This document shows positions 16,106 through 24,490 of a stretch of 64,000 nt of DNA, one piece after another. The DNA is taken from assembly GCF_900618535.1 (NCBI RefSeq), contig NZ_UYJA01000001.1, positions 868,001-932,000 on the forward strand. Direction: 5' to 3'. Each line of letters opens with the position of its first letter. The first letter of the stretch is position 1. Source of the DNA: Pseudomonas bubulae (lineage in GTDB: Bacteria; Pseudomonadota; Gammaproteobacteria; Pseudomonadales; Pseudomonadaceae). Below the pieces are notes generated by a model. The model ran no database searches and was not told the DNA's origin. It was given only the letters and a program-made list of their open reading frames with translations. The position numbers and the translations under genes were made by a program.

Positions 16106-18183
16106 AGTTACGTTTTGTTGTTGTCGCCTTGTTACCTTACAGCCTGGCCCATGCGGAGCCGCGCTATACCCAGAATGACTTTGGTGGTGTCGGCCTGCTG
16201 CAAACACCCACGGCACGAATGGCGCCTGCAGGTGAGTTAAGCCTGAACGCCAACCGTACAGATCCCTATTCACGTTATAGCCTGTCTTTGCAGCCCCTTG
16301 ACTGGCTGGAAGGGACATTTCGCTACACCGCCATTACCAACAGGATGTACGGCTCAGAGGCGCTGAGTGGAAGCCAGAGCTATAAGGACAAGGCGGTCGA
16401 TGCCAAAGTCAGACTCTGGCAAGAAAGTCACTGGCTGCCCGAAGTAGCATTGGGCTTCAGGGATATCGGCGGTACAGGCTTGTTCTCGAGCGAATACTTT
16501 GTCGCTAACAAACGATACAAAAATTTGGATTTTAGCCTAGGGATTGCCTGGGGCTACATCGGTAACCGCGCTGATATAGACAACCCGCTGGGATTTATTG
16601 ATGACCGTTTTGACACACGCCCATCTCATACAAGCGTAGGCGATGTTAACACCAGCACATATTTCCGTGGCTCACCAGCGCTTTTTGGCGGGGTTTTGTA
16701 TCAAACGCCTTGGGCACCCTTGAGTCTAAAACTCGAATTCGACGGTAATGACTACAAAAACGAACCTCAAAGCAACAACCAGATCCAGGACTCTCCGATC
16801 AACATCGGCGCAGTGTACAAGCTGAACGACAATATCGATCTTACCGCAGGCTGGGAACGCGGCAATACCGCCCTCTTCGGTATTACCCTGCATACCAACT
16901 TTGTCAGCCGCAAAGCACCGGTCAAAAGTTATGATCCGCCTGCCCAACCGTTACCGGTACAAGCACCGGTTGCTCCCCTGGAGGACATCGACTGGGCTGC
17001 GGTATCGCAACAACTGGAAAAAAATGCCGGCTATAAAGTCGAGCGAGTCGCCCAGCGCGATTCCGAACTGATGGTATATGGCGAGCAGTCGAAGTATTTC
17101 TACACTGCCAAGGGTGCGGGCCGGGCCAGCCGGATTCTGGACAATACCGCCAATGATCAGATCCAGTGGTTCACCATGGTCAACAAGCGTTATGACATGC
17201 CCGTGGAAGAAATCAGTGTCCCGCGCTCGACCTTTCGCGACGTGGTCAATAACGAACAGGATCTGGTCAATCTGCATCGCACCACCGAGGTCAACCGTGC
17301 CACGGCTCATTATGATAAAACCCTGTATCAGCACAAGCCTGATCCCTTTACCTATGGCTTTGGTCTGGGCTACCAGCAAAACCTTGGCGGGCCTGACGGC
17401 TTCCTGCTGTATCAAATCAGCGCCTATGCTGAAGGGCAATATCGCTTTACCCCAAATACATGGGCCAGTGGCGGGGTCAGCGTCAACCTGCTGAACAACT
17501 TTGACAAGTTCACCTATGACGCACCCAGCAATATGCCGCGTGTACGTACTGATTTGCGCCAATATGTCACCACCTCCGATATCACCATGCCAGCCTTACA
17601 ACTTAACAAGGCAAAGCGACTGGACCAGGATCTGTATGGCATGGTCTACGGCGGTTATCTGGAATCGATGTATGCCGGTGTCGGCGGCGAACTCTTGTAT
17701 CGCCCCATGGGTGAACGCTGGTCGATCGGCGCCGATTTGAACTATGTGCGGCAGCGGGCATTCGACCAGGGCTTTGGCCTACGAGACTACAGAACCGTAA
17801 CTGGCCATATCACCACTTACACCAAGCTGCCGTTCGATCTGGACGCCGCAGTCAGCGTCGGCCGTTATCTGGCCCGTGACTGGGGTACCACCATTGATAT
17901 CTCCCGCGAATTCACCAATGGCGTGAAGTTCGGCGGCTGGGTAACCCGTACCACGGCATCCAAGGAAGAATACGGCGAAGGTAGTTTCGACAAAGGCATC
18001 TATATCTCGATTCCATTCGACGAGATGATGAGTGTGTCGACCATGAGCCGCGCCAATATCGCCTGGGCCCCGCTAACTCGAGACGGTGGCGCCATGCTGC
18101 ATCGCCAGTACTCGCTGCACACCATGACCGATGGCCGCAATCGTGATGCCTTCTATGAAAACTTCGAGAAGATCACCGAGTGA
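16102..18183 (+). CDS. YjbH/GfcD family outer-membrane protein
   Basis: A 693-residue protein with signal peptide (MKLRFVVVALLPYSLAHA) and the family's N-terminal GVGLLQTPTARMAPAGELSL, followed by many amphipathic beta strands typical of an outer-membrane barrel (for example LSLNANRTDPYSRYSLSLQP, SLGIAWGYIGNRADIDNP, a second barrel-like half from about residue 415). E. coli YjbH and GfcD are predicted large or double barrels of unknown mechanism, made with YjbEFG. TTG start overlaps the GfcC-like stop (TTGA). Together with the three genes upstream it forms a complete Yjb/Gfc set. Confidence 0.85.
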   Translation: MKLRFVVVALLPYSLAHAEPRYTQNDFGGVGLLQTPTARMAPAGELSLNANRTDPYSRYSLSLQPLDWLEGTFRYTAITNRMYGSEALSGSQSYKDKAVDAKVRLWQESHWLPEVALGFRDIGGTGLFSSEYFVANKRYKNLDFSLGIAWGYIGNRADIDNPLGFIDDRFDTRPSHTSVGDVNTSTYFRGSPALFGGVLYQTPWAPLSLKLEFDGNDYKNEPQSNNQIQDSPINIGAVYKLNDNIDLTAGWERGNTALFGITLHTNFVSRKAPVKSYDPPAQPLPVQAPVAPLEDIDWAAVSQQLEKNAGYKVERVAQRDSELMVYGEQSKYFYTAKGAGRASRILDNTANDQIQWFTMVNKRYDMPVEEISVPRSTFRDVVNNEQDLVNLHRTTEVNRATAHYDKTLYQHKPDPFTYGFGLGYQQNLGGPDGFLLYQISAYAEGQYRFTPNTWASGGVSVNLLNNFDKFTYDAPSNMPRVRTDLRQYVTTSDITMPALQLNKAKRLDQDLYGMVYGGYLESMYAGVGGELLYRPMGERWSIGADLNYVRQRAFDQGFGLRDYRTVTGHITTYTKLPFDLDAAVSVGRYLARDWGTTIDISREFTNGVKFGGWVTRTTASKEEYGEGSFDKGIYISIPFDEMMSVSTMSRANIAWAPLTRDGGAMLHRQYSLHTMTDGRNRDAFYENFEKITE

Positions 18184-18554
18184 AGCCGCTGATTCAGCGC
18201 CTGGTTGATCTCCCATTTTGGCTGCGTGCACTGCTGTTTTTGGCCGTGTGCGCAGGCCTGCTGTTTACTGGCTTGCGCAGCCAGCCGATTCCGAAGCTTT
18301 TTGCCCAAGAAGACAAGCTGCATCACTTTATTGGTTTTTTCGCCCTGGCATTCAGTTGCCGCCTTGCGTTTTTGCCTGTCAAGCTGCACTGGATCGCCAT
18401 CGGCTACGTACTGGCCGGGGTGTTGATTGAATATGCCCAGGCCCTTATTCCATTGCGCACAGCGTCGTTTTACGACGCACTTGCCAATACTGCCGGAGTG
18501 GCACTGGGCCTGCTAGTAGCTTGGCGCTTCTCGCGCCCCGCAAACATACATTGA
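18180..18554 (+). CDS. VanZ family membrane protein
   Basis: A 124-residue protein with four membrane helices and the VanZ-like pattern: LRSQPIPKLFAQEDKLHHFIGFFAL (Asp-Lys-X-X-His motif), then GVLIEYAQALIPLRTASFYDALANTAG. VanZ of enterococci gives low-level teicoplanin resistance; most relatives have no known role but often accompany polysaccharide genes. GTG start overlaps the stop of the YjbH-like gene, so it is the last gene of the gfcA-like operon. Confidence 0.8.
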   Translation: MKPLIQRLVDLPFWLRALLFLAVCAGLLFTGLRSQPIPKLFAQEDKLHHFIGFFALAFSCRLAFLPVKLHWIAIGYVLAGVLIEYAQALIPLRTASFYDALANTAGVALGLLVAWRFSRPANIH

Positions 18555-18660
18555 ACAATGTGCGAATTCATGCCAGATCCGATAATTTATACTGCCAACA
18601 ACGCTATTTATCTCGATAAATCGACCTTCGATATGCACAAACTTGAAAATTGCCAGCAGA

Positions 18661-18695
18661 AATAACACTAAATGCAGCAAATGTTATAAAATGTC
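18661..18695 (+). promoter_or_regulatory. Locus motif site 2 (upstream of the first winged-helix regulator)
   Basis: AATAACA (18661-18667), 14 bases, TGTTATAAAATGTC (18682-18695). AATAACA and TGTTAT(T) are mirror images whose centres are 21 bases apart, two helical turns. It lies 61 bases before the regulator start, so autoregulation is possible. Confidence 0.65.
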
Positions 18696-18756
18696 TGATT
18701 AGATATTGTCTTGTATGGCAAAATCCCACAGCCTCTAAGTACTTGGGTTAGGTGAT

Positions 18757-19461
18757 ATGCTTGCTGCAGGATGCACTACCGATATTCAGGCCCCCAAAGC
18801 GCTTAATTTTGTCTATAGCCAAGCGCTGGTCGATGATATAAATCAGCTTGTCACTGCTGAAGTGAGGCATCTCGACGCCTGCGACACGCTGGGGAATATG
18901 GCTTGCGATTTTAGTACCACAGAAGCCGCTTTTATTGAGGTGAATGCTCCTGAAGCTGTTAATGACAGCCTGGAGTTGCTTAAGCATATCCGTACAATCA
19001 ATGAGTCTGCCTGTATTTATATACTGGTGACCCATAACAAATCGTTCAACAGTACCCATTATTATCTTGCCGGCGCCGATCACTGTATAAAGTTACCGGT
19101 TGATCCGCTGGAAAAGCAGGCATTACTGTCACGTACTTTAGCGGAGTCACACTGGGCCACAACTACCCACCTGACCCTTGACCGCACTCGGCTTTTATTG
19201 TGCAGCGCCAGTCAAAAAATTGAAATTTCGTATACTGAAATGATCATTATCGACGCACTGATACAAGCGCCGCAGCATGTACTGAGTCAGGACAGCATTG
19301 CTAAAACCCTGGCCCCCAATATTGTATTTTATGATCCGCGAGCATTGGAAAAAACCATTAGCCGCTTGAGAACCAAGATAAAAAAATACTATCACCTGGA
19401 ATTAATTTTTAGTGTTCGCGCATTCGGTTATCGACTGCGTCGAGGCACTATTCAGGAATAA
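18757..19461 (+). CDS. OmpR-type winged-helix regulator with atypical receiver
   Basis: A 234-residue protein. The N-terminal half keeps the outline of a receiver domain (AFIEVNAPEAVNDSLELLKH, then YILVTHN and GADHCIKLPVDP, matching the Thr and Lys positions), but glutamate (about residue 61) stands where the phosphorylated aspartate is expected, so it is probably not switched by a histidine kinase. The C-terminal half is a Trans_reg_C winged helix (about 140-234: TEMIIIDALIQAPQHVLSQD, recognition part DPRALEKTISRLRTKIKK, then FGYRLRR). GGTGA precedes the ATG. It stands between the secretion operon and wcaJ and is the best candidate to bind the locus motif. Confidence 0.8.
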   Translation: MLAAGCTTDIQAPKALNFVYSQALVDDINQLVTAEVRHLDACDTLGNMACDFSTTEAAFIEVNAPEAVNDSLELLKHIRTINESACIYILVTHNKSFNSTHYYLAGADHCIKLPVDPLEKQALLSRTLAESHWATTTHLTLDRTRLLLCSASQKIEISYTEMIIIDALIQAPQHVLSQDSIAKTLAPNIVFYDPRALEKTISRLRTKIKKYYHLELIFSVRAFGYRLRRGTIQE

Positions 19462-19547
19462 AACAATTACTTCATGAACTGCGCTGCAGCGCGCTGTAGT
19501 TCGCCAACTGGCACCCGCCTGACACCGACGAATGGAGACGTTGAAGC
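19462..19547 (+). other. Gap between the two regulators with palindrome GCGCTGCAGCGC
   Basis: A perfect 12-base palindrome at 19481-19492 lies within a wider imperfect hairpin (GAACT ... AGTTC). No T run follows; it could be an operator or a pause. Confidence 0.4.
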
Positions 19548-20189
19548 ATGAAGGTAACACTCAGATACTCAGCTTACATACCCTCGACCAATAACAACTG
19601 GATTGCATATAGCTTACCCAGCGCAGCCCTTAAACAAAGCCCAGCTAGCCAACAGACCGGCGAACGCAGTCGTTCGCAGTGGCGTACGCTGCAATTGGAT
19701 AGCTGGGTAAATGCACAGCGTGGCATGGTGCCTGCTAACAATCATGTATCTAACGCAGCCAGCTTGATAACGGCAATAAAGCCTCACTTGCTGAACATCC
19801 ACCCCTGCTCTCTGGGCCTGACTGTTATTCCTACTTTGAAAACTCCCCTGACCTCTCCAGCCCTTGCGCCTACCGCACGCTATTCCAATAGCCCTGATAC
19901 CTGGTTGTTTTGCTCAACATCACATCGCCTGTGCAATAACAACACCTGCATACAGCTGACTGCTATAGAGTCGCTGCTGATCAAGACTCTGACCCAAAGA
20001 GATGAGCGTGTTTGCAGCAAACAGGAACTTATTATCGGCATCAATAAAGATACATACAGCTACAGCGGTCTGGAAATGTGCCTCAGCCGACTCCAGAGCA
20101 AGTTTAAAGGTGTTTTTGGTGAGCGCCTGTTTCGCTCGGTACGCAACCGCGGTTATTGCCTGGTACAAGATGTGCAAATGACCGAATAA
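19548..20189 (+). CDS. Second winged-helix regulator without a recognisable receiver
   Basis: A 213-residue protein. The first 120 residues resemble no family I know. The C-terminal part (about 125-213) is a Trans_reg_C winged helix: WLFCSTSHRLCNNNTCIQLT, AIESLLIKTLTQRDERVCSK, GLEMCLSRLQSKF, then RSVRNRGYCLVQD, the same plan as the upstream regulator. The two may be a paralogous pair or partners. GGAG is 11 bases before the ATG. It lies between the first regulator and wcaJ and has no membrane segment. Confidence 0.7.
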   Translation: MKVTLRYSAYIPSTNNNWIAYSLPSAALKQSPASQQTGERSRSQWRTLQLDSWVNAQRGMVPANNHVSNAASLITAIKPHLLNIHPCSLGLTVIPTLKTPLTSPALAPTARYSNSPDTWLFCSTSHRLCNNNTCIQLTAIESLLIKTLTQRDERVCSKQELIIGINKDTYSYSGLEMCLSRLQSKFKGVFGERLFRSVRNRGYCLVQDVQMTE

Positions 20190-20279
20190 ATGGCATAAAG
20201 CAATCACGCAACCGACCGATACAGGCAATTAGCTATTATATCGACATCACTGCAAGCCGTATTTTATCGCTCTATTAAA

Positions 20280-20314
20280 AATAACATTTGCTCAATGCCT
20301 TGTTATAAAACGTC
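20280..20314 (+). promoter_or_regulatory. Locus motif site 3 (upstream of wcaJ)
   Basis: AATAACA (20280-20286), 14 bases, TGTTATAAAACGTC (20301-20314). The right half equals site 1 except for one base and site 2 except for one base; spacing is identical to site 2. It ends 156 bases before the wcaJ start. Confidence 0.65.
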
Positions 20315-20470
20315 GAACCCTTGTTACTGAGAACCTTTATTATCAACGTTTCGTGTGGCCGATACCTTATCAGATATAGCGCCGCTCAACGCCTGCACAT
20401 GGAAGAGTGCTGTGATTTATTCACGTCAGTTGCTCCCCTATAGTCAAGTCATTATCACAAGGCTGCTACC

Positions 20471-21859
20471 TTGATTCATACACGTCTAGATCGTAAAACC
20501 GTGGCCAGAGGGCTGACTTTTTGGGGCCAGTGGGCTGTCGCCATGGCCTTTGTCATTGCGCTGTTAATGGCACTGGTCTATACCAAATTAGGCAGCGTCG
20601 ATTTCCATTACCGCATGCTTGCCGTGCTGACCATGCTTGTATCCGTGCCCGCCTATTCCGCCACCCATGTTTACTATAAAAGACATACGCTTTTTAACGG
20701 CTGCATCCGTCTGTTTCTCGGATGGATGCTGACCCTGGCGTGTCTGTGCACCATCGGTTTCGTAACGAAATCCGGCGAGTTATTTTCCCGGGAAACCCTG
20801 CTCAGCTGGGCCGCCCTGGGCTTTCTGATTCAAGTGCCGCCGTATTTGATCCTGCATCGGCTCTCCAGGTTTTATCACCAGCGCAATAACCATCATTACA
20901 ACAGCCTTATTATTGGTTCTGATGGTGTGGCCCTGAAACTGGCTGACAGTTTTATTGAACAAAACCACTTTCCATTGGTCGGGGTGGTCAGCGCTTCCCC
21001 CTTTGAAGACGCGACTAACTCCCCACTTATCGTGGGTGAACTGACCCAGTTACGCTCACTGATTACCGAACATAACATCCGCCGGCTTTATATTTCGCTG
21101 TCCCTGCAAGAAGCTCAGCGTATTGAAGCACTGTATATCGACCTGCTTGATTTGAATGTCGACGTTGTCTGGGTACCTGACTTGGACAGCATGATGTTGC
21201 TTAACCATTCGGTCAGTGAAATTGGCGGCCGCCCTGCTATCCATTTGAATGAAAGCCCGCTTACCAGCTATCCAACTGCAGCCTTGAGCAAGGCATTGAT
21301 GGAGCGCTCGCTGTCACTGGCGGCCATTATCTGCCTAAGCCCGGTGCTTGCAGGAATTGCCATTGCCGTGAAATTGTCATCCCCTGGCCCGATCCTGTTT
21401 AAACAGCATCGCCATGGCTGGAATGGCAAGGTGATCAAGGTGTGGAAATTTCGCTCCATGCAAGTTCATGATGACAAACACGTCAAACAAGCCAGCCGCA
21501 ACGATTCACGTGTAACAGCCGTTGGCCGCTTTATTCGCCGTACCTCGCTGGACGAACTGCCTCAACTGTTCAATGTGTTACATGGCGATATGGCATTAGT
21601 GGGACCTCGCCCTCATGCCGTTGCCCATAACGACTATTACACCGGCAAGATCCACGCTTATATGGCCCGTCACCGTATCAAGCCCGGCATTACCGGTCTG
21701 GCGCAAATCAGTGGCTGCCGTGGTGAAACCGATACCATTGAAAAGATGCAGAAGCGAGTAGAAATTGACCTCGACTACATCAACAACTGGTCATTGTGGC
21801 TCGATATCAAAATCATGATCAAGACCCCGCTTACCTTGATCTCGAAAGATATTTATTAA
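20471..21859 (+). CDS. wcaJ: Undecaprenyl-phosphate sugar phosphotransferase (WcaJ type)
   Basis: Starts each repeat unit by moving a sugar-1-phosphate, probably glucose or galactose, from the UDP-sugar to undecaprenyl phosphate. The 462-residue protein has four or five N-terminal membrane helices, a central CoA-binding-like domain (NSLIIGSDGVALKLADSF), a reentrant membrane helix (about 280-300), and the catalytic bacterial sugar transferase domain: KLSSPGPILFKQHRHGWNGK, KVWKFRSM, RRTSLDELPQLFNVLHGDMA, LVGPRPHAV, and KPGITGLAQISGCRGETDT. TTG start with AAGG 8 bases upstream. Its last 501 bases are repeated at 23641-24141. The sugar specificity cannot be read safely. Confidence 0.93.
   Translation: MIHTRLDRKTVARGLTFWGQWAVAMAFVIALLMALVYTKLGSVDFHYRMLAVLTMLVSVPAYSATHVYYKRHTLFNGCIRLFLGWMLTLACLCTIGFVTKSGELFSRETLLSWAALGFLIQVPPYLILHRLSRFYHQRNNHHYNSLIIGSDGVALKLADSFIEQNHFPLVGVVSASPFEDATNSPLIVGELTQLRSLITEHNIRRLYISLSLQEAQRIEALYIDLLDLNVDVVWVPDLDSMMLLNHSVSEIGGRPAIHLNESPLTSYPTAALSKALMERSLSLAAIICLSPVLAGIAIAVKLSSPGPILFKQHRHGWNGKVIKVWKFRSMQVHDDKHVKQASRNDSRVTAVGRFIRRTSLDELPQLFNVLHGDMALVGPRPHAVAHNDYYTGKIHAYMARHRIKPGITGLAQISGCRGETDTIEKMQKRVEIDLDYINNWSLWLDIKIMIKTPLTLISKDIY
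21359..21859 (+). repeat. 3' end of wcaJ, copy 1 of a 501-base direct repeat
   Basis: From GCCATTGCCGTG to the stop codon, this segment matches 23641-24141. I count about 13 substitutions, no gap, and all differences are silent, including TAA versus TGA at the stop. Confidence 0.95.
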
Positions 21860-22191
21860 GAATTAATATTTTCTACTGCCTGTAGTTGAGCCTTCCGCAT
21901 TGACTACAGGCATCAGCAGATAATATTCATATCGCCTAACTACCAAGATATACCATCAAAGTCAATCCGCTCGAAATCTAGAACCAACATGATCATGATG
22001 CTTGTTCAAAACCCAAACCCCGATGACTGAACTCACTAAAAAACCAACAAAACCAAGCTCAAAAACTTTCGCCCTCCAAATATATACAAAGAATTAAATT
22101 TAATACTTGTTCAGCTAAGCAAGTAATGCCACGATATTACCCGGCGCACACTAAAAACCAATCATATACGGTCTAGCTTTCGGAAGCCATA
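21860..22191 (+). other. AT-rich gap between wcaJ and the lyase gene
   Basis: No gene seen. It includes a weak hairpin (CTGCCTGTAGTTGAG near 21880 against CTACAGGCA near 21905) just after wcaJ, which may act as a terminator, and otherwise AT-rich sequence up to the lyase ribosome site. Confidence 0.5.
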
Positions 22192-23205
22192 ATGCTGCGA
22201 AATATTATATTTTCCGTTTTTTTATTTACGACACCCATTGCTCTATCGGCATCCCCCCTGACTTCACAAGTCATTAACTCTATGACACCTCCAAACCCAA
22301 CTCTTAATATCCCCGAACTCCAGCCCATTTATTTATCAAACACTGGCGGATCCATTATAAATGCCAGCGCAATGAAATCTAATGATATTGCAATGCAACC
22401 TATACACGATTACCAAAACAAATTATCAAAACTGGGCGATAGTTATCTAAGTACAAAAGACTTAGCTGCAGCCGAACTTGCTGGACACTTCCTCACAAGC
22501 TGGGCACAAGCCGATGCCTTGACCGGTACGGAAAAGCACATAAGCGAATCTGATGTTAACCGCTATATGTTTCTTTCAGCTACCGCAATGAATTACCTTA
22601 AGGTAAAGCCTGCGCTTTCTTATAAAAACCAGAAGACTATCGAAATATGGCTTTTAAAGCTAGCAAAACGAAACAAGAAATCATCCATTTACCTCAATAG
22701 CAATGGCAATTTGCGCAGCTGGTATGCGCTAGGCATACTTGCCACAGGCATAGCAACTAACAACAACTCCCTAATTGATGAAGCACGAGAAAAATTCACT
22801 CTGGCAACTGGCCTTATTAATGATGACGGCACAATCGACACAGAAATTTCACGCCGACATCGAGCACTTATTTACACAGATGGCGCAGCCATCCCCCTTG
22901 TAATAATGGCTGAATTATCAAAAAAAATTAACGAAAACTGGTATACCATTCACTCAGGACGACTTGATCTAACCCAAGCTCGCATTCTCTACGGCATTAA
23001 AAATCCGAAATGGTTTCAGGATCGTTCAGGTGGGGCGACTCAAGAACTAACGCACCCTGGTTGCTGGTTAATTTTTTTTGCCATGCGCCATCCAGATAAT
23101 CAAGAGGCGCATGAAGCTCTTGAGCAGAAATGGGGCGACTATCAGAGCCGCATTGGCGGGGCGGCTACAGTCCTTATTAAATCTGGTTTTTTCGCCCCAC
23201 AGTAA
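22192..23205 (+). CDS. Alginate lyase family protein (PL5-like), catalytic His not conserved
   Basis: A 337-residue exported protein (signal MLRNIIFSVFLFTTPIALSA) with the alpha-helical fold pattern of PL5 lyases: the NGNLRSWYALGILATGIATN helix, then SRRHRALIYTDGAAIPLVIM, which keeps the Arg and Tyr used by AlgL. The AlgL signature Asn-Asn-His-X-X-Trp reads Gly-Asn-Leu-Arg-Ser-Trp here, so the catalytic His is Leu. It may cleave another acidic polymer by a changed mechanism, or bind it in the periplasm to clear or guide polymer, as AlgL does. GGAAG precedes the ATG. AT-rich, and flanked by the wcaJ direct repeats, so it arrived with or by recombination at wcaJ. Confidence 0.75.
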   Translation: MLRNIIFSVFLFTTPIALSASPLTSQVINSMTPPNPTLNIPELQPIYLSNTGGSIINASAMKSNDIAMQPIHDYQNKLSKLGDSYLSTKDLAAAELAGHFLTSWAQADALTGTEKHISESDVNRYMFLSATAMNYLKVKPALSYKNQKTIEIWLLKLAKRNKKSSIYLNSNGNLRSWYALGILATGIATNNNSLIDEAREKFTLATGLINDDGTIDTEISRRHRALIYTDGAAIPLVIMAELSKKINENWYTIHSGRLDLTQARILYGIKNPKWFQDRSGGATQELTHPGCWLIFFAMRHPDNQEAHEALEQKWGDYQSRIGGAATVLIKSGFFAPQ

Positions 23206-23640
23206 TTGCTCCGTAAAACCTAAATCAGCCAATGTGTGAGAAATCTTCCAAAAATACGGGACGGTTCAGCACTTTTTCGCAGCCTTCGAATTGGCCGGAT
23301 ACATGGCAGCGCATCTTTGCGTCTGCTCAAGGGCTGCGTGACAGATGTAAGCGTCAAATATTCCATAACTTTCATGATGTACTGTTCTGCAATCTAATTC
23401 TAAGCCAAAAATTTAGCGATACTGAAATTCCGTCTCAGAAAGCAACATCCACCGTGACAAACCTCAATCAACCCCCTCATACGTGGTCTGCTCAAAGACC
23501 AATAATCACTTAGGGCAAGCCCATAGATAGGCCCGGCCCCTTCCAATAGACACTTTAGGCCACGGCTTTCGACGAGGACATTGAAGATTATAAGCCTCAT
23601 ACCATAGTATCAAATGTTGCTCACCATACTTGCAGTGATA
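23206..23640 (+). other. Unrecognised gap between the lyase gene and the wcaJ remnant
   Basis: An open frame of 93 codons (23232-23513) has no ribosome site or family resemblance. The DNA directly before 23641 does not match the wcaJ sequence before 21359, so the repeat boundary is sharp. No transposase remnant or inverted repeat was recognised. Confidence 0.5.
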
Positions 23641-24141
23641 GCCATTGCCGTGAAGTTGTCGTCCCCTGGCCCGATCCTGTTTAAACAGCATCGCCATGGC
23701 TGGAATGGCAAGGTGATCAAGGTGTGGAAATTTCGCTCCATGCAAGTTCATGATGACAAACACGTCAAGCAAGCCAGCCGCAACGATTCACGTGTAACAG
23801 CCGTTGGCCGCTTTATCCGCCGTACCTCGCTGGACGAACTGCCTCAACTGTTCAATGTGTTACATGGCGATATGGCATTAGTGGGGCCTCGCCCTCACGC
23901 CGTTGCCCATAACGACTATTACACCGGCAAGATCCACGCTTATATGGCACGTCACCGTATCAAGCCCGGCATTACCGGCCTGGCGCAAATCAGTGGTTGC
24001 CGTGGTGAAACCGATACCATTGAAAAGATGCAGAAGCGGGTAGAAATTGACCTCGACTACATCAACAACTGGTCATTGTGGCTCGATATCAAAATCATGA
24101 TCAAAACCCCGCTTACCTTGATCTCGAAAGATATTTACTGA
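23641..24141 (+). pseudogene. Truncated second copy of the wcaJ 3' end
   Basis: Encodes exactly the last 166 residues of the WcaJ protein at 20471-21859 with no amino acid change: catalytic motifs from AIAVKLSSPGPILFKQ to SKDIY. All membrane helices but the last half of the reentrant helix are missing. An ATG at 23614 would give a 175-residue product with MLLTILAVIAIAV at its front, resembling the start of minimal one-domain sugar transferases, but there is no ribosome site. Most likely a remnant left when a neighbouring segment was exchanged by recombination in wcaJ. Confidence 0.85.
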
Positions 24142-24490
24142 CAGTAGAGCGCCCTACCTCTGTGGGAGCGAGCCTGCTCGCGATGTTCTTTAAAACTTCG
24201 CGAGCAGGCTCGCTCCCACCCACTTAATAGCTTCACTCCCCCCGTACCTCCCGCCCCTTACCCCCTCCGTAACTCTTCCTTCAAATTCGCACTCAACACC
24301 CCCCTCCGCAATAGAAACTTCAATACTCTTATCCATCTTTAGTTGCCAGCCATTAAATTGGCGTCAATATACCCTCTAACTAACCCACTCTAAACACACA
24401 ACAAAACAGCCTCATCGTCTCGACAGAAAACATACATGGCTATATGATATCACCCCGACAAGCAAGCCCCACCCAAACAGGATGTTTTGT
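24142..24490. other. Gap after the polysaccharide locus, with a REP hairpin
   Basis: Holds the REP palindrome at 24162-24219, probably ending transcription of the locus; the rest (CT-rich, then AT-rich) shows no gene. Confidence 0.6.
24162..24219. repeat. REP palindrome
   Basis: GTGGGAGCGAGCCTGCTCGC and its reverse complement, separated by about 16 bases. Same family as the elements at 36562, 42298, 47264 and 59535. Confidence 0.9.

Noticed and set aside
23232..23513. 93-codon frame between the lyase gene and the wcaJ remnant
   Set aside because: No ribosome site and no recognisable relative; I could not make it out as a transposase remnant.
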